A DNA stretch of 64,000 nt from Lichenicoccus sp965276875 (GTDB lineage Bacteria > Pseudomonadota > Alphaproteobacteria > Acetobacterales > Acetobacteraceae), in assembly GCF_965276875.1 (NCBI RefSeq), contig NZ_OZ255701.1:744001-808000 (forward strand), in the 5' to 3' direction. The notes beneath the pieces were generated by a model. The model had not been told where the DNA came from. It was given only the letters and a program-made list of their open reading frames with translations, and ran no database searches. Numbering within the stretch: position 1 is the first letter of the stretch; every line of letters begins with the position of its first letter. Shown here piece by piece: positions 1-8,438 of this stretch. The position numbers were made by a program, and so were the translations under genes.

Positions 1-1111
1 CACCCAGGGGATCGCGCAAATCCAACTGCTGCCGCATCTCGCGCACTGGATCGTCCAGCATGTCTGCGTCTGGGCCGGACTGCTGGTGCCCTATTTTCAG
101 CAAGGGGCCACGCGATTCGCCAGCGTCATGCGTGGCCGTAACGGCGTGCACATTGGCCACCAGCTCTGGAACGAGCTGAGCGGCATCGATCACCTGCTGG
201 GCGCTGCAGCCCCGCTGCCAGCGGAATGGATCGTGCTGGACGCGGTAGATCATACCGAGCTGTATGGGCCGATCGACGTGCTCTACCCGGCCTTGAACGG
301 CCGCGTGCGTCGCGATCTCGCCTCCGTCGGCGCGCTGATCCGCTACACCTACGAGACCGGGACGATGACCCTGCGGGTCGCGCACGAGCATGTCTCGGCC
401 GGCCTGCGCGGACGCATCCTGGGGCGATTGGCTGGCAGCGCCGCGGAACGCGAGGCAGCCCTCCGGTGCGATCGCAGCCGCGGACCGGTGATCCTGCTCG
501 GGCTGCGCGTCGAGAACCGCACTCTGACCGATCTCGCGGGCTTCCTCGAACGATTGGCGGACTTCATCGCGCAGCATTTCGACGACGCCGTGCTCGTGCT
601 GGACGGGCATAACGCGCGCAACGAGGTCGAGGACGGCAGGGTCATCGAAAGCCACGGCGAGTCCCGCGCCGCCCGCAGTCCGATCGAGGTGGAGCGTGAG
701 CTGGTGCGTCGGCTGCGCGCGCGCTTCGAAGGCCGGCGGCTGCATATCGCGGACACCATCGGCCGGCCGATCGCAACGAGCCTGACCTGGGCCGCGCGCT
801 GCGATTGCTTCGTCTCAATCTGGGGGGCGAGTCTGGCGAAATACCGCTGGGTCTGCAACAAGCGGGGTTTCGTGCTCACCAGCCACCACAACCTCGCGCA
901 TCGCGGCGACCTGCATATCTACGACGCCCCGCTCTACATGGAAGCGCCGACGCCGCTCGCCTTCGTCGATGCGGAGCTCGTGGTCGACCGGCCGGAGGCG
1001 CCGCTTCTGGTCGATGTCGCACCCGGCCAGGCGTCGTTTCGTAATTTCGACGTCGACGAGGCGCGGCTGTTTCCCGCCATCGCCCGGATGATTCAGGCAA
1101 GCCGGAGATAG
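1..1111 (+). CDS. Tandem paralog A, protein of unknown function (5' end outside window)
   Basis: The frame is open to the left edge, so about the last 370 codons are seen; the GTG at 86 is only an internal valine. The protein is a clear paralog of the next gene. Both share LWNEL-[ST]-G, an LG-[LV]-RVENRT block, LDGHNAR, a W-G-A-x-LAKYRW-x-CN block and HRGDL near the C-terminus. I see no membrane helix or signal peptide in the visible part. The GA-x-L pattern before LAKYRW faintly recalls the C-terminal block of GT61/DUF563 glycosyltransferases, which is a guess only. It ends 6 bases before the paralog starts, so the two are probably co-transcribed. The coding call is firm; the function is unknown. 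Confidence 0.75.
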   Translation, partial: TQGIAQIQLLPHLAHWIVQHVCVWAGLLVPYFQQGATRFASVMRGRNGVHIGHQLWNELSGIDHLLGAAAPLPAEWIVLDAVDHTELYGPIDVLYPALNGRVRRDLASVGALIRYTYETGTMTLRVAHEHVSAGLRGRILGRLAGSAAEREAALRCDRSRGPVILLGLRVENRTLTDLAGFLERLADFIAQHFDDAVLVLDGHNARNEVEDGRVIESHGESRAARSPIEVERELVRRLRARFEGRRLHIADTIGRPIATSLTWAARCDCFVSIWGASLAKYRWVCNKRGFVLTSHHNLAHRGDLHIYDAPLYMEAPTPLAFVDAELVVDRPEAPLLVDVAPGQASFRNFDVDEARLFPAIARMIQASRR

Positions 1112-1117
1112 CGCGCC

Positions 1118-3013
1118 TTGGCGTCGCCCGAAATTGCCCAGTTGGATGGCGTGTGGCATGTCACCGGCACGGACGGCGTGGCCGCGCCGATCCGGCTGGC
1201 TGGGCGTCCCGTTGAGGCGTTCATACCCGGCTGGCGGCCTCGGGGAGCGGCCTTGGGGTTCGCGCCCTGGCTGCTGCTCGATCTTGTCCACGACAGCGGC
1301 CTTGAGGCCACTTGGATCCTCGATGCGGCGCGGGAGCATCGCACCAGCGTGCTCGCAGCACTCGACGAGGCGGAGCGGGCCGCTATCGCGGACGCCGTTG
1401 TGGCGATCGCGGACGCGGTCTGGCGTGACGTGCTGTGCGCGCCAGTGCCACGGCGGCCGGCGGCCCTGGATCGCCTCGATGGGGTCAATCGCACGATGCG
1501 CGCCGAGCTGCTGGATCTGGCCCTCAAGCGCCGTCCGATGCCGACGCGCGTGCTGGACCGGCAGGATGCCGCGGGCCTGGTGCTACACCGCGCGGATGGC
1601 GGCGGGTTGGCGCTGGAGGGGATTGCCACCAGCCTGTCCGGCAACCTCCAGGACGCCTTCGCCGAGGCGCTCTCCACGGGCAGCATCGCCTGCGCCTCGC
1701 CCGTCGACGCCCACCCGCTCGCCGCCCGTGACAGCCTGGTGCTGGGCGAGCACCGAACCGCCTACCGCATCGTCGATCCCCGACATGGGTTGGTGTTCTA
1801 TGTCGGCGCCACGCATGCGCTGTTCGCCAAGTCCGACCTGTTCATCCCGGAGGCGAACATCGTGGTCCGCCAACATGCCGACGATGCGACCCGGCTCGAC
1901 GACCTGGCCGCAATTTTCCTGCTGCACGCGCTACAGGAGGCGGACGGTCTGCTCGACTATCTGGGCTCGCCGGCGCGACGCCTCGCCTCCGCCTGCCGCG
2001 GCCCGGACGATCTGCATACCGGCCATCACCTCTGGAACGAGCTGACCGGGCTCGACCGGCTGCTGCGGCGCGCCCCGCGCGACCGGCTGCCGGTGGTGAT
2101 CGTGCCGGACACTGACGAGGGCTCGGAGGTGTTCGCGCCGCTCGAGACGATTTTTCCCGAGTTCAAGGGCCGCATCGACCGGCGGCTGCGCTGGCCGCAG
2201 CGGCTGGCCGGCTTCGTCTACGCGCAGGGCTATTGCCTGATCCGCGTCCTCGACGAGCATGTCAGCCGCGGCCTGTCGCTACGGCTGCGCGAGGCCGCCG
2301 CGCGCGAGCCGCCCACACTTTACGACAGGGCGCTGGCGGCGCGCATCACCGCCGAACGGACGCCCTGCATCCTGCTCGGCGTCCGCGTCGAAAACCGCAC
2401 CGCCGTCGATCTCGAGGCGACACTATCCGGCATCATTGCCCATCTCGCGCGCCGGCTCGGCCGCATCGTGATCATCCTCGATGGCCATAATGCCCGAACC
2501 GGACATGACCCGGTCTCCAGCTTTGGCAGCTTCGGACAGCTGGCGAGACACGAGCATCCGGTGTTCACCGAACTCAGGCTGGCGCAGGCACTGGCGCGAC
2601 GCTTCCGGCACTCGGGCGTACAGATCGTCAACCTGTTCGGAGGTGCCATGGCCCGAAGCCTGTTCTGGAGCGAACGCAGCGCCTTCTTCGTGGCCTTTTG
2701 GGGGGCGGGGCTGGCGAAATACCGCTGGGCCTGCAACCGCCCGGGGCTGGTGCTCAGCAACCGCTGGAACCTGACGCACCGCGGCGATTTGGATATCTAC
2801 CACGCACCCCGCTACCAGGAAGCGGGGGCGGCGATCCGCTTCATCGACGCGGACCTGGTCACCGACGATGCGACAGCGCCGGTGCTGTTCGCCCCGGTCG
2901 ATCCGGTGCCTACTTACAGCAATTTCCACTTGGAGATGACGGGGCTGCAGGTGGCACTCGACGCGATGCTCGCCGCACACCCGTCCACAAGCGGGGCTCC
3001 GAGCGCGCGCTAG
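1118..3013 (+). CDS. Tandem paralog B, 631-residue protein of unknown function
   Basis: This full-length copy follows paralog A after 6 bases. The TTG at 1118 is the first in-frame start after the upstream stop; a GTG at 1151 is an alternative. The N-terminal half (about residues 1-290) shows no family I recognise. The C-terminal half (about 295-620) repeats the motifs of the upstream gene: LWNELTG, LGVRVENRT, LDGHNART, WGAGLAKYRWACN and HRGDLDIYH. It looks soluble and multi-domain. A remote relationship to GT61/DUF563 glycosyltransferases is possible but unproven. The stop overlaps the convergent small ORF at 3010-3273 by 4 bases. Existence is well supported by length and by conservation against its neighbour. 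Confidence 0.75.
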   Translation: MASPEIAQLDGVWHVTGTDGVAAPIRLAGRPVEAFIPGWRPRGAALGFAPWLLLDLVHDSGLEATWILDAAREHRTSVLAALDEAERAAIADAVVAIADAVWRDVLCAPVPRRPAALDRLDGVNRTMRAELLDLALKRRPMPTRVLDRQDAAGLVLHRADGGGLALEGIATSLSGNLQDAFAEALSTGSIACASPVDAHPLAARDSLVLGEHRTAYRIVDPRHGLVFYVGATHALFAKSDLFIPEANIVVRQHADDATRLDDLAAIFLLHALQEADGLLDYLGSPARRLASACRGPDDLHTGHHLWNELTGLDRLLRRAPRDRLPVVIVPDTDEGSEVFAPLETIFPEFKGRIDRRLRWPQRLAGFVYAQGYCLIRVLDEHVSRGLSLRLREAAAREPPTLYDRALAARITAERTPCILLGVRVENRTAVDLEATLSGIIAHLARRLGRIVIILDGHNARTGHDPVSSFGSFGQLARHEHPVFTELRLAQALARRFRHSGVQIVNLFGGAMARSLFWSERSAFFVAFWGAGLAKYRWACNRPGLVLSNRWNLTHRGDLDIYHAPRYQEAGAAIRFIDADLVTDDATAPVLFAPVDPVPTYSNFHLEMTGLQVALDAMLAAHPSTSGAPSAR

Positions 3014-3273
3014 CCGCAGAGGGGGCTGGCGCGACGGCGGGAGCGCAGGCGAGCCATGACGGCCGAGGCCAGACGCGCCGGAGCGGAATGTCCAGCCCTC
3101 GTCCTGGTCTCAACCGGTGCCGGACTCTGATGCATGATGAACAGGCTGCTGCTGTAGGTCGGGGTGTTGCTGGCGATCGAACGCGCGTCGCGCTCGTCCC
3201 AGGCATACATGCCCGGCTGCGGGGCGGGGTGCGGCCCAAGGCGCGGCCCCGGAAGTGGGGTAGGCTGCGACAT
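3010..3273 (-). CDS. Small basic Pro-rich hypothetical protein (87 aa)
   Basis: The minus-strand ATG at 3273 has a good AGGAG ribosome-binding site about 10 bases upstream. The product begins MSQPTPLPGPRLGPHP and ends in an Arg/Ser-rich tail. It overlaps the stop of the convergent upstream gene by 4 bases. There is no recognisable domain, signal peptide or helix. The frame extends further upstream to 3342, but the start with the good ribosome-binding site is preferred. It may be a lineage-specific small protein or a chance ORF in GC-rich DNA; the ribosome-binding site is the main argument for it. Confidence 0.4.
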   Translation of the reverse strand: MSQPTPLPGPRLGPHPAPQPGMYAWDERDARSIASNTPTYSSSLFIMHQSPAPVETRTRAGHSAPARLASAVMARLRSRRRASPLCG

Positions 3274-3354
3274 GGTACTAAGGTCTCCTGTGCAGCGTCT
3301 TGCGGCACATGGGGAGCATATAGGAATGAAATGTTGCAACACAGCATTTTTGGA

Positions 3355-4380
3355 TCACAGGACCCCGATTAACCGATTTGTCATCACGGACTGCCTCTGA
3401 CCATCTTTTGCGCGCGAGGCGTTGGCTGTCGCGGCAGGCGCCTCCGGCATACCCAGGGAACGGCGATAGGTCTTCGGGCTGACGCTGACCGTGCGGCGGA
3501 AGCAGTCGCGCAGTGCCGCCGCCCCATCGAAGCCGACGGCGGTGGCGATCTCCTCAATGGACAGATGCGTCGTCTCCAGCAGTTCCTGCGCACGCCGCAC
3601 CCGTGCCGCGATCAGCCATTGCAGCGGCGTGGTGCCGGTCTGCTCACGAAACCGCCGGGCGAAGGTACGCGGGCTGGTCGCGGCCTTACGCGCAAGCCTG
3701 TCCACCGAGAGCGGCCGATGGGCGTTTTCGCGCATCCACTCGAGCAGGCTGGCCAGGCTGGCGGCCGAGCCCGGCGCCTCGTGCCGGATGAACTGCGCCT
3801 GCCCACCTTCCCGGCCGAGCGGCGCCACCGCCAGACGCGCGGCGTATGCGGCGACGGCGTGACCATGATCGCGGCGCAGCAGGTGAAAGCACATGTCGAG
3901 CCCCGCCGACGCTCCGGCCGATGTCACGATCCGACCCTCATCCACGAACAGCACGTCAGGGTCTACGCTCACCGCGGGATACCGCTTCGCCAACAGCTCG
4001 GCGGCGAGCCAGTGCGTTGTCGCGCGCCTGCCGTCGAGCAACCCTGCCGCCGCCAGGATGAAGCTGCCGGAGCAGATCGAGGCAACGCGCGCCCCATTCG
4101 CGTAGGCGCGACGCAAGACGGTGACGACCGCGTCCGGCACCGGAATTGCGACATTCTCGACCCCCGGCACGATGACGGTGTCGGCGCCGACGAGATCGCT
4201 CAGCGTCCCCGGTGCGCGGATGCCGAAGCCGCGGGTTCGCACCTCGGCGGCTTCGCCACAGACCCGCACATCATACTGGTCGTCGGCGTTGGGCAGGCGC
4301 ACGCACCCGAACACTTCGCACGGGATCGAAAGGTCAAAGGCGATGACGCCATGAAGGGCGAGGACAGCGATTCTATGCAT
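3355..4380 (-). CDS. GlxA-family transcriptional regulator (DJ-1/PfpI plus AraC HTH)
   Basis: Residues 1-190 form a class I amidotransferase-like DJ-1/PfpI domain, with the nucleophile-elbow-like sequence SICSGSFILAAAGLLDG and ATTHW after it. The C-terminal part is an AraC-type double HTH (MRENAHRPLSVDRLARKAA and IEEIATAVGFDGAAALRDCF). Family members are DNA-binding activators; the DJ-1 domain usually senses a ligand rather than acting as an enzyme. The ATG at 4380 (MHRIAVLALHGV) fits the family N-terminus better than the ATG at 4404. The ligand and targets are unknown. A remnant of a related DJ-1 gene lies just upstream on the other strand. Confidence 0.88.
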   Translation of the reverse strand: MHRIAVLALHGVIAFDLSIPCEVFGCVRLPNADDQYDVRVCGEAAEVRTRGFGIRAPGTLSDLVGADTVIVPGVENVAIPVPDAVVTVLRRAYANGARVASICSGSFILAAAGLLDGRRATTHWLAAELLAKRYPAVSVDPDVLFVDEGRIVTSAGASAGLDMCFHLLRRDHGHAVAAYAARLAVAPLGREGGQAQFIRHEAPGSAASLASLLEWMRENAHRPLSVDRLARKAATSPRTFARRFREQTGTTPLQWLIAARVRRAQELLETTHLSIEEIATAVGFDGAAALRDCFRRTVSVSPKTYRRSLGMPEAPAATANASRAKDGQRQSVMTNRLIGVL

Positions 4381-4550
4381 GGCAGGAACACCCATATTGC
4401 GCAAATCCTGCCATAGGGCGCCGCAGCCGAACCCTCAACCACAACCAGACCCTTTGGCAGGAAAGCCGCGTTCTTTGTCGTTCCTGCCGCTCACGCGTGG
4501 GTGGTCCTCTCCGTCACCATAGGCCTTCGATAGAACAAGGCCTTCTCGGC

Positions 4551-4700
4551 ATGCTCATCCATCCCAGAATGACGTTGCTCGACCTCGTCAGGCGGGGTGC
4601 TGGCGCTCGCTCCATGACGTCGGTCTGCGCCGGCTCGTGGCTACGCGGCATGGCGGGGCTACTGGAACTCTTTGACGCGGGTAAGACGTGGCGCAGATGA
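4551..4700 (+). pseudogene. Remnant of a DJ-1/PfpI (isonitrile-hydratase-like) gene
   Basis: The 50-codon frame reads LIHPRMTLLDLV and then almost directly TSVCAGSWLRGMAGLLE. In intact DJ-1/PfpI isonitrile-hydratase-like proteins the first block is the N-terminal strand and the second is the nucleophile elbow (TSVCTGS-LVLGAAGLL), with nearly 100 residues between them. Here they are almost joined and the frame stops soon after, as expected from a large internal deletion plus decay. The rest of 4381-4794 (about 410 bases between the GlxA-type gene and the DUF3817 gene) holds nothing else that I can identify. The evidence is motif resemblance only. Confidence 0.4.
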
Positions 4701-4794
4701 CCCAATTTCTCGTTGCAAACGACCTCACGCACTGTTGGTTACCGGCCACTCCAGGACCGCCGGGCGGGAGCTGACGGCGGCGGCGCTCCGCGCA

Positions 4795-5175
4795 ATGGGC
4801 ATGCACGAGGAAGCGGGCGAACCCGCCAGGGTGCTTCGGCGTCACGTCCAGCTCGAACGTGCGCAGCTCCGACGGCTGGAGGCGGCGTCACTCGTCGAGG
4901 CGACCACGCTCGTCCTGCTCGTCTGCGTCGCCGTCCCGCTCAAGCATCTTTTCGGCATGCCGTTGGCCGTGACCGTCATGGGGCCGGTCCACGGGTTTAC
5001 GTTCACTGCCTACGTCTGGACGGTTTTCCAGACCGTCGCGGGGGGCGGCTGGCGCAGGTCCGAATGGCTGCGCATGGTGGCCTTGGCATTCATCCCCTTC
5101 GCGGGATACACCAACCTGCCGCTGATCAGGCGCAAAACAGAGGCACTTGGCGTGGCCGCGCGGGCTGCGCCATGA
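4795..5175 (+). CDS. DUF3817 domain membrane protein
   Basis: The core from about residue 25 reads LRRLEAASLVEATTLVLLVC, then VPLKHLFGMPLAVTVMGPVH and later WRRSEWLRMVALAFIPFAGY. This is the typical DUF3817 layout of three membrane segments with a conserved VGP-x-HG-like turn. The ATG at 4795 gives a normal-length protein; the frame extends upstream to 4672 without a better start and no strong ribosome-binding site is seen. Its TGA overlaps the ATG of the next membrane gene (ATGA at 5172-5175), so the two are translationally coupled. Molecular function is not established for this family. Confidence 0.8.
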   Translation: MGMHEEAGEPARVLRRHVQLERAQLRRLEAASLVEATTLVLLVCVAVPLKHLFGMPLAVTVMGPVHGFTFTAYVWTVFQTVAGGGWRRSEWLRMVALAFIPFAGYTNLPLIRRKTEALGVAARAAP

Positions 5176-5582
5176 GCTCTGATCTCTATACCTGGTTGAA
5201 GGCGCTGCATTTGGCCGCCGCGATCGCCTTCGTGGCGGGCGTTCTGGGTGCAGCACTCTTCCTGACCGCGCCGCGGCCGCTCGATGCGAGAGCGGCGCTC
5301 GCGATCCATCGTTGGGACCAGAAGGTCACGACACCCGCCATGCTGCTCGTCTGGGCGCTTGGCCTGGCACTCGCATTTGCGGGCGGGTGGTTCCATGCGG
5401 GCTGGCTTTTCGCCAAGCTGGTGTTCGTGGTCGTTCTGTCGGGCGTGCACGGAATGCAGTCGGCCGCGCTCCGCCGTCTGGCAGGTGGCGCCGCCGGGAC
5501 CGCCCCATCGAAATGGTTCGCGCCGCTTATCGTCGGCTGTGCCGTCGCCATCGCCATCCTGGTCGTCGTGAAGCCGATGTGA
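5172..5582 (+). CDS. CopD/HemJ-like integral membrane protein
   Basis: This is a 136-residue protein with about four hydrophobic helices, starting MSSDLYTWLKALHLAAAIAF. It contains the blocks TTPAMLLVWALGLALAFAGG, GWLFAKLVFVVVLSGVHGMQ and a C-terminal helix. A histidine in helix 1 and another after the third helix (GVHG) fit the CopD/HemJ-like superfamily, whose members include copper-resistance permeases and the HemJ protoporphyrinogen oxidase. I cannot separate those roles here. It is coupled to the DUF3817 gene by an ATGA overlap. The same frame extends upstream in a longer open frame, but that part is a shadow of the DUF3817 gene. Confidence 0.75.
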   Translation: MSSDLYTWLKALHLAAAIAFVAGVLGAALFLTAPRPLDARAALAIHRWDQKVTTPAMLLVWALGLALAFAGGWFHAGWLFAKLVFVVVLSGVHGMQSAALRRLAGGAAGTAPSKWFAPLIVGCAVAIAILVVVKPM

Positions 5583-5689
5583 GATGAGGTGTTCACCCGC
5601 GATACGCGCTGGGATGCAGCACCGCCCGGGCATGTGCTACCAGGAGGCCTCGGTCTGTTTCAGCCGGAGACCGCGAAGGCCTGAATACG

Positions 5690-6937
5690 ATGTTGCGACC
5701 GCGCACCCTGCCGCCGGACTCCGGTTTCATCATCGTGCTGCTGGCGCTGCTGACCGCGGTCGGGCCGATCTCGACCGACATGTATCTGCCCGCCTTTCCG
5801 GCGATGAAGCGGGCGTTGGCGGCGGCTCCGGGGGCCGCCCAGATCACCCTCGCCGCCTGGTTCGTCGGGCTCGCCGTCGGCCAGATCACGCACGGGCCAC
5901 TGGCCGACCATTACGGCAGGCGCTCGCCGCTGCTGCTCGGCACCGGCCTGTATACGGTCGCCTCGATCGGCTGCGCGATCTCCACCTCGATGACGGAGCT
6001 GTCCTGCTGGCGGGTGATCGCGGCGTTCGGCGGCGCCGCCGGCCTGACGGTGCCGCGCGCGGTGATCAGCGACGTGGTGACGAATGGGCTGGACGCGGCC
6101 CGCATCGTCGGCAAGCTCGTCCTCGTGGTGGGTGTCGTGCCGATCCTGGCACCCACCGCCGGCGGCCTGATTGCCGAGCATCTGGGATGGCGCGCGATCT
6201 TCTGGGTCGCCGCCCTCTACGGGGTGGTCTGCACCTTGCTGATCTGGCGCTACCTCCCCGATACCCTGCCCCCGGAGCGGCACCGGTCGCTGCGCTTCGT
6301 GCCGATGCTGGTGCGTTATCGCCGCGTCTGGCGCGACCGGGTGTTCCTGACCCATTCGATGGAGGGCGGCTGCGGCACCTTCAGCCTGTTCGCCTTTCTC
6401 GGCGGCGCCCCGCCGGTCTTCCTTGGCGGCATGCATCTGTCCCCCACCCGCTTCGGCGAGGTCTTCATCCTCAATGCGGTCGGCTACATCATCGGCACCC
6501 AGGCCAACGCCCGCGTGCAGCGATACGTCCGCGCCAGCCGGCTGCTGAGCGCCTCGGCGATCGGGCTGATTGCTGCGACCGGGGCGATGGTGGCCCTCTC
6601 TCTCACCGCGCATCCCGCGGCACTCGCCATCGCCCTGTGCATGATGGGCTGCATGGCGGCACTCGGCTTCATGCTTCCGGGGGCCGCGATCGGCGCGCTG
6701 CTCTCGCACCGCCGCGAGGCCGGCAGCGCCTCGGCGCTCTATGGCACCATCGTCTTTCTGGTCGGCGCGATCAGCACCGTGCTGGTCGGCCTCATCGGCG
6801 ACGATACGCCGCTGCCGATGGCGCTGCTGATGCTGGCCGGCGCCCTCGCCGCCGCCGGCTTTGACCGACTGCGCCCGCGCTTGCGGGCACAATCCGCAGC
6901 ATCGCATGCCGACGCCATACCGGCCACGCGGCCCTGA
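5690..6937 (+). CDS. Bcr/CflA-family multidrug efflux MFS transporter
   Basis: The 415-residue protein has twelve predicted membrane helices. Helix 1 carries the Bcr/CflA signature GPISTDMYLPAFPAM. The loop between helices 2 and 3 has the MFS motif GPLADHYGRRSPLLLGT, and RAVISDVVTN with the GGLIAEHLGWRAIFWV block follows, all typical of DHA1 drug:proton antiporters. It probably exports small toxic compounds from the inner membrane; substrates cannot be told from sequence. It stands alone, about 100 bases after the DUF3817/CopD-like pair and convergent with the next gene, which ends at 6968. Confidence 0.9.
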   Translation: MLRPRTLPPDSGFIIVLLALLTAVGPISTDMYLPAFPAMKRALAAAPGAAQITLAAWFVGLAVGQITHGPLADHYGRRSPLLLGTGLYTVASIGCAISTSMTELSCWRVIAAFGGAAGLTVPRAVISDVVTNGLDAARIVGKLVLVVGVVPILAPTAGGLIAEHLGWRAIFWVAALYGVVCTLLIWRYLPDTLPPERHRSLRFVPMLVRYRRVWRDRVFLTHSMEGGCGTFSLFAFLGGAPPVFLGGMHLSPTRFGEVFILNAVGYIIGTQANARVQRYVRASRLLSASAIGLIAATGAMVALSLTAHPAALAIALCMMGCMAALGFMLPGAAIGALLSHRREAGSASALYGTIVFLVGAISTVLVGLIGDDTPLPMALLMLAGALAAAGFDRLRPRLRAQSAASHADAIPATRP

Positions 6938-6967
6938 GCAAACCGCATCGGACCCCCGATGGTCGGA

Positions 6968-7546
6968 TCAGGTCTCGGGCCGCCCGTTCGTGGAGTGTGT
7001 GTCACGGGTCCGACGCTGGTCAATCGCCTGGTAATGTTCCGCAAGCTGCTCCAGCAGAAAGGCCATCTGTGCGGCCACCTTCTTTCTGCCGTTGCCGTCC
7101 TTTGGCATCAATCTTTGCGCCATTGCCGAAAACGAGAGCTCGTCGAGCAGCATGAGTCGAAGCCTGACCTCGGCACAAAAGCCAAGCGCGCCTCGCACAC
7201 CCCGATGCCGCTCGCAGGCGGCGACGCGGGAGAGCATCCCCGCATGGATGTCCGGCGCCTTGCCAGTGCGCTTGGCGTCCGGATCCCTGACCCCCTCGAC
7301 GCCAAGAACATAATCGCGATACCACCGCTCTGCTGCCGCGACATGGGAGCCGTCGATCTCGCCGGAACGCAGCAGGGCCGCAACCGGGCCGCATAGCCGC
7401 TGCGTCCCCTCAAAAACCTCGAAATCGTTGCCTTTCTTGAGTCTCTCCGGGCTGGCGCGGCCGACCGGTTCGCGCGCCACGCTGCAACCGAGGGACATAG
7501 GTATCGAAGCCGGCCGCAACGCCGCCCTGCCATCAATCTTCATCAT
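6968..7546 (-). CDS. Conserved protein of unknown function, partner of the upstream HTH gene
   Basis: The start is one of two adjacent ATGs (7546 or 7543), with AGGG about 7 bases upstream. The 192-residue product has a mid-region GTQRLCGPVAALLRSGEIDG followed by AAERWYRDYVLGVEG, then a mainly helical C-terminal half with AQRLMPKDGNGRKKVAAQM. No signal peptide or membrane segment is visible. The W-x-R-DYV and helical layout recall short phage-like or accessory proteins common in Acetobacteraceae, but I cannot name a family. It lies 88 bases downstream of the HTH gene and may form an operon with it. Confidence 0.6.
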   Translation of the reverse strand: MMKIDGRAALRPASIPMSLGCSVAREPVGRASPERLKKGNDFEVFEGTQRLCGPVAALLRSGEIDGSHVAAAERWYRDYVLGVEGVRDPDAKRTGKAPDIHAGMLSRVAACERHRGVRGALGFCAEVRLRLMLLDELSFSAMAQRLMPKDGNGRKKVAAQMAFLLEQLAEHYQAIDQRRTRDTHSTNGRPET

Positions 7547-7634
7547 AAATCCCTGTCTGGTGTGCCGGCGCGAGAGGTCCAGGCCGTCGGCACACTGCGA
7601 AATCAAAGGGTTGGCACCAGCGGGCGCTTTGGGC

Positions 7635-7910
7635 CTAGGCGATGCCCACCTTGAACTGAGAGGCATCCTGGCAGATCGCGTTCCACGTGATTGGATGACC
7701 GGCCGGCAGCGGCTCGGTTCCGGCGGCCTCGCGCGCCTCGGTGCAGGCGCGTTGCCGCGCTCGTGTCGTCAGCAGCTTGGCGCGACGCTGCGCAAAGCTC
7801 CGACTGACACCGAGCCGTGCGGCCGCGGTCCTTATTGTAACACCCTGATAGTCGAGAAGTCGGCTCAATTTTGCGTCTAGATCCCGAGTCCAATTGATTG
7901 AACGAGGCAT
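7635..7910 (-). CDS. Small HTH DNA-binding protein (91 aa)
   Basis: The start chosen is the ATG at 7910, giving MPRSINWTRDLDAKLSRLLD. The next residues form a helix-turn-helix (VTIRTAAARLGVSRSFAQRR) like the N-terminal Trp/HTH region of GcrA- or SANT-like small regulators. The C-terminus REAAGTEPLPAGHPITWNAI resembles a tail I associate with small HTH proteins of Acetobacteraceae. Target and function are unknown. The upstream gene-free DNA is AT-rich and carries palindromes, which could hold its own operator. Confidence 0.6.
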   Translation of the reverse strand: MPRSINWTRDLDAKLSRLLDYQGVTIRTAAARLGVSRSFAQRRAKLLTTRARQRACTEAREAAGTEPLPAGHPITWNAICQDASQFKVGIA

Positions 7911-8438
7911 GGTTTTTGAGCATCCCGTCTGTTCTGCCCGCAGGCTTCGACCCAATGCTGTCAAAACGTTAGGCTTGGTACAAGAGGAATCTCTGCCGTA
8001 ATGACGATAAATTGCCTGGACAGGATTGCCGCCAAAACCCGAACCGCGATCTTAGCATCTGTATTGTATATTTATTTAGATACAAGTCCGCGATACATTG
8101 TGTTTCACAAAGACGAAGTTTTCTGCCGGTGAAAAATTCGCTTATACTGCAGTGTGCCAATCTATTGCTCGTCAAGTAACTTCGTTTACATCTTTACCGG
8201 GCATGCTGGGGCATTGCTGTGTCACGGGAGCCCTGGATTATCTTGGCTACGGCACGCGCGACCTCGATGGTTCGCCGTGTGTGCGCGGGGACTTGCGCAA
8301 AGGCGCCAGCCGCCATGGAGGCCGGCTCCGCATCATAAACCCTCGACAATCGGCCCTGATATTGCATCTTGCCTGATATCAGCTTTAAGTCGGCGCATTC
8401 CAGTACGTGCGCCCGGCGCCCAGTACGAGGCACCACGG
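7911..8438. other. AT-rich gene-free stretch with two palindromes
   Basis: About 530 bases with no convincing gene. The part from roughly 7960 to 8200 is visibly poorer in GC than the rest of the window, which suggests foreign origin. It contains an inverted repeat TTGTAT (8064-8069) / ATACAA (8080-8085) and a perfect TTGTG-TTT-CACAA palindrome at 8098-8110. Either could be an operator, for example for the adjacent HTH protein. A minus-strand 80-codon frame at 8194-8436 is open but has no recognisable motif, so I do not call it a gene. Confidence 0.5.
8120..8148 (+). promoter_or_regulatory. Sigma-70-like promoter pointing into gene-free DNA
   Basis: TTTCTG (8120-8125) and TATACT (8143-8148) are separated by 17 bases, close to a sigma-70 consensus and unusual in this GC-rich window. 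It points rightward, where no plus-strand gene follows before 8438. A small RNA or antisense transcript is possible. AT-rich DNA makes chance matches likely, so this is tentative. Confidence 0.3.

Noticed and set aside
8194..8436. 80-codon minus-strand frame in the AT-rich stretch
   Set aside because: No motif, no clear ribosome-binding site; kept only as a note in the gene-free region.
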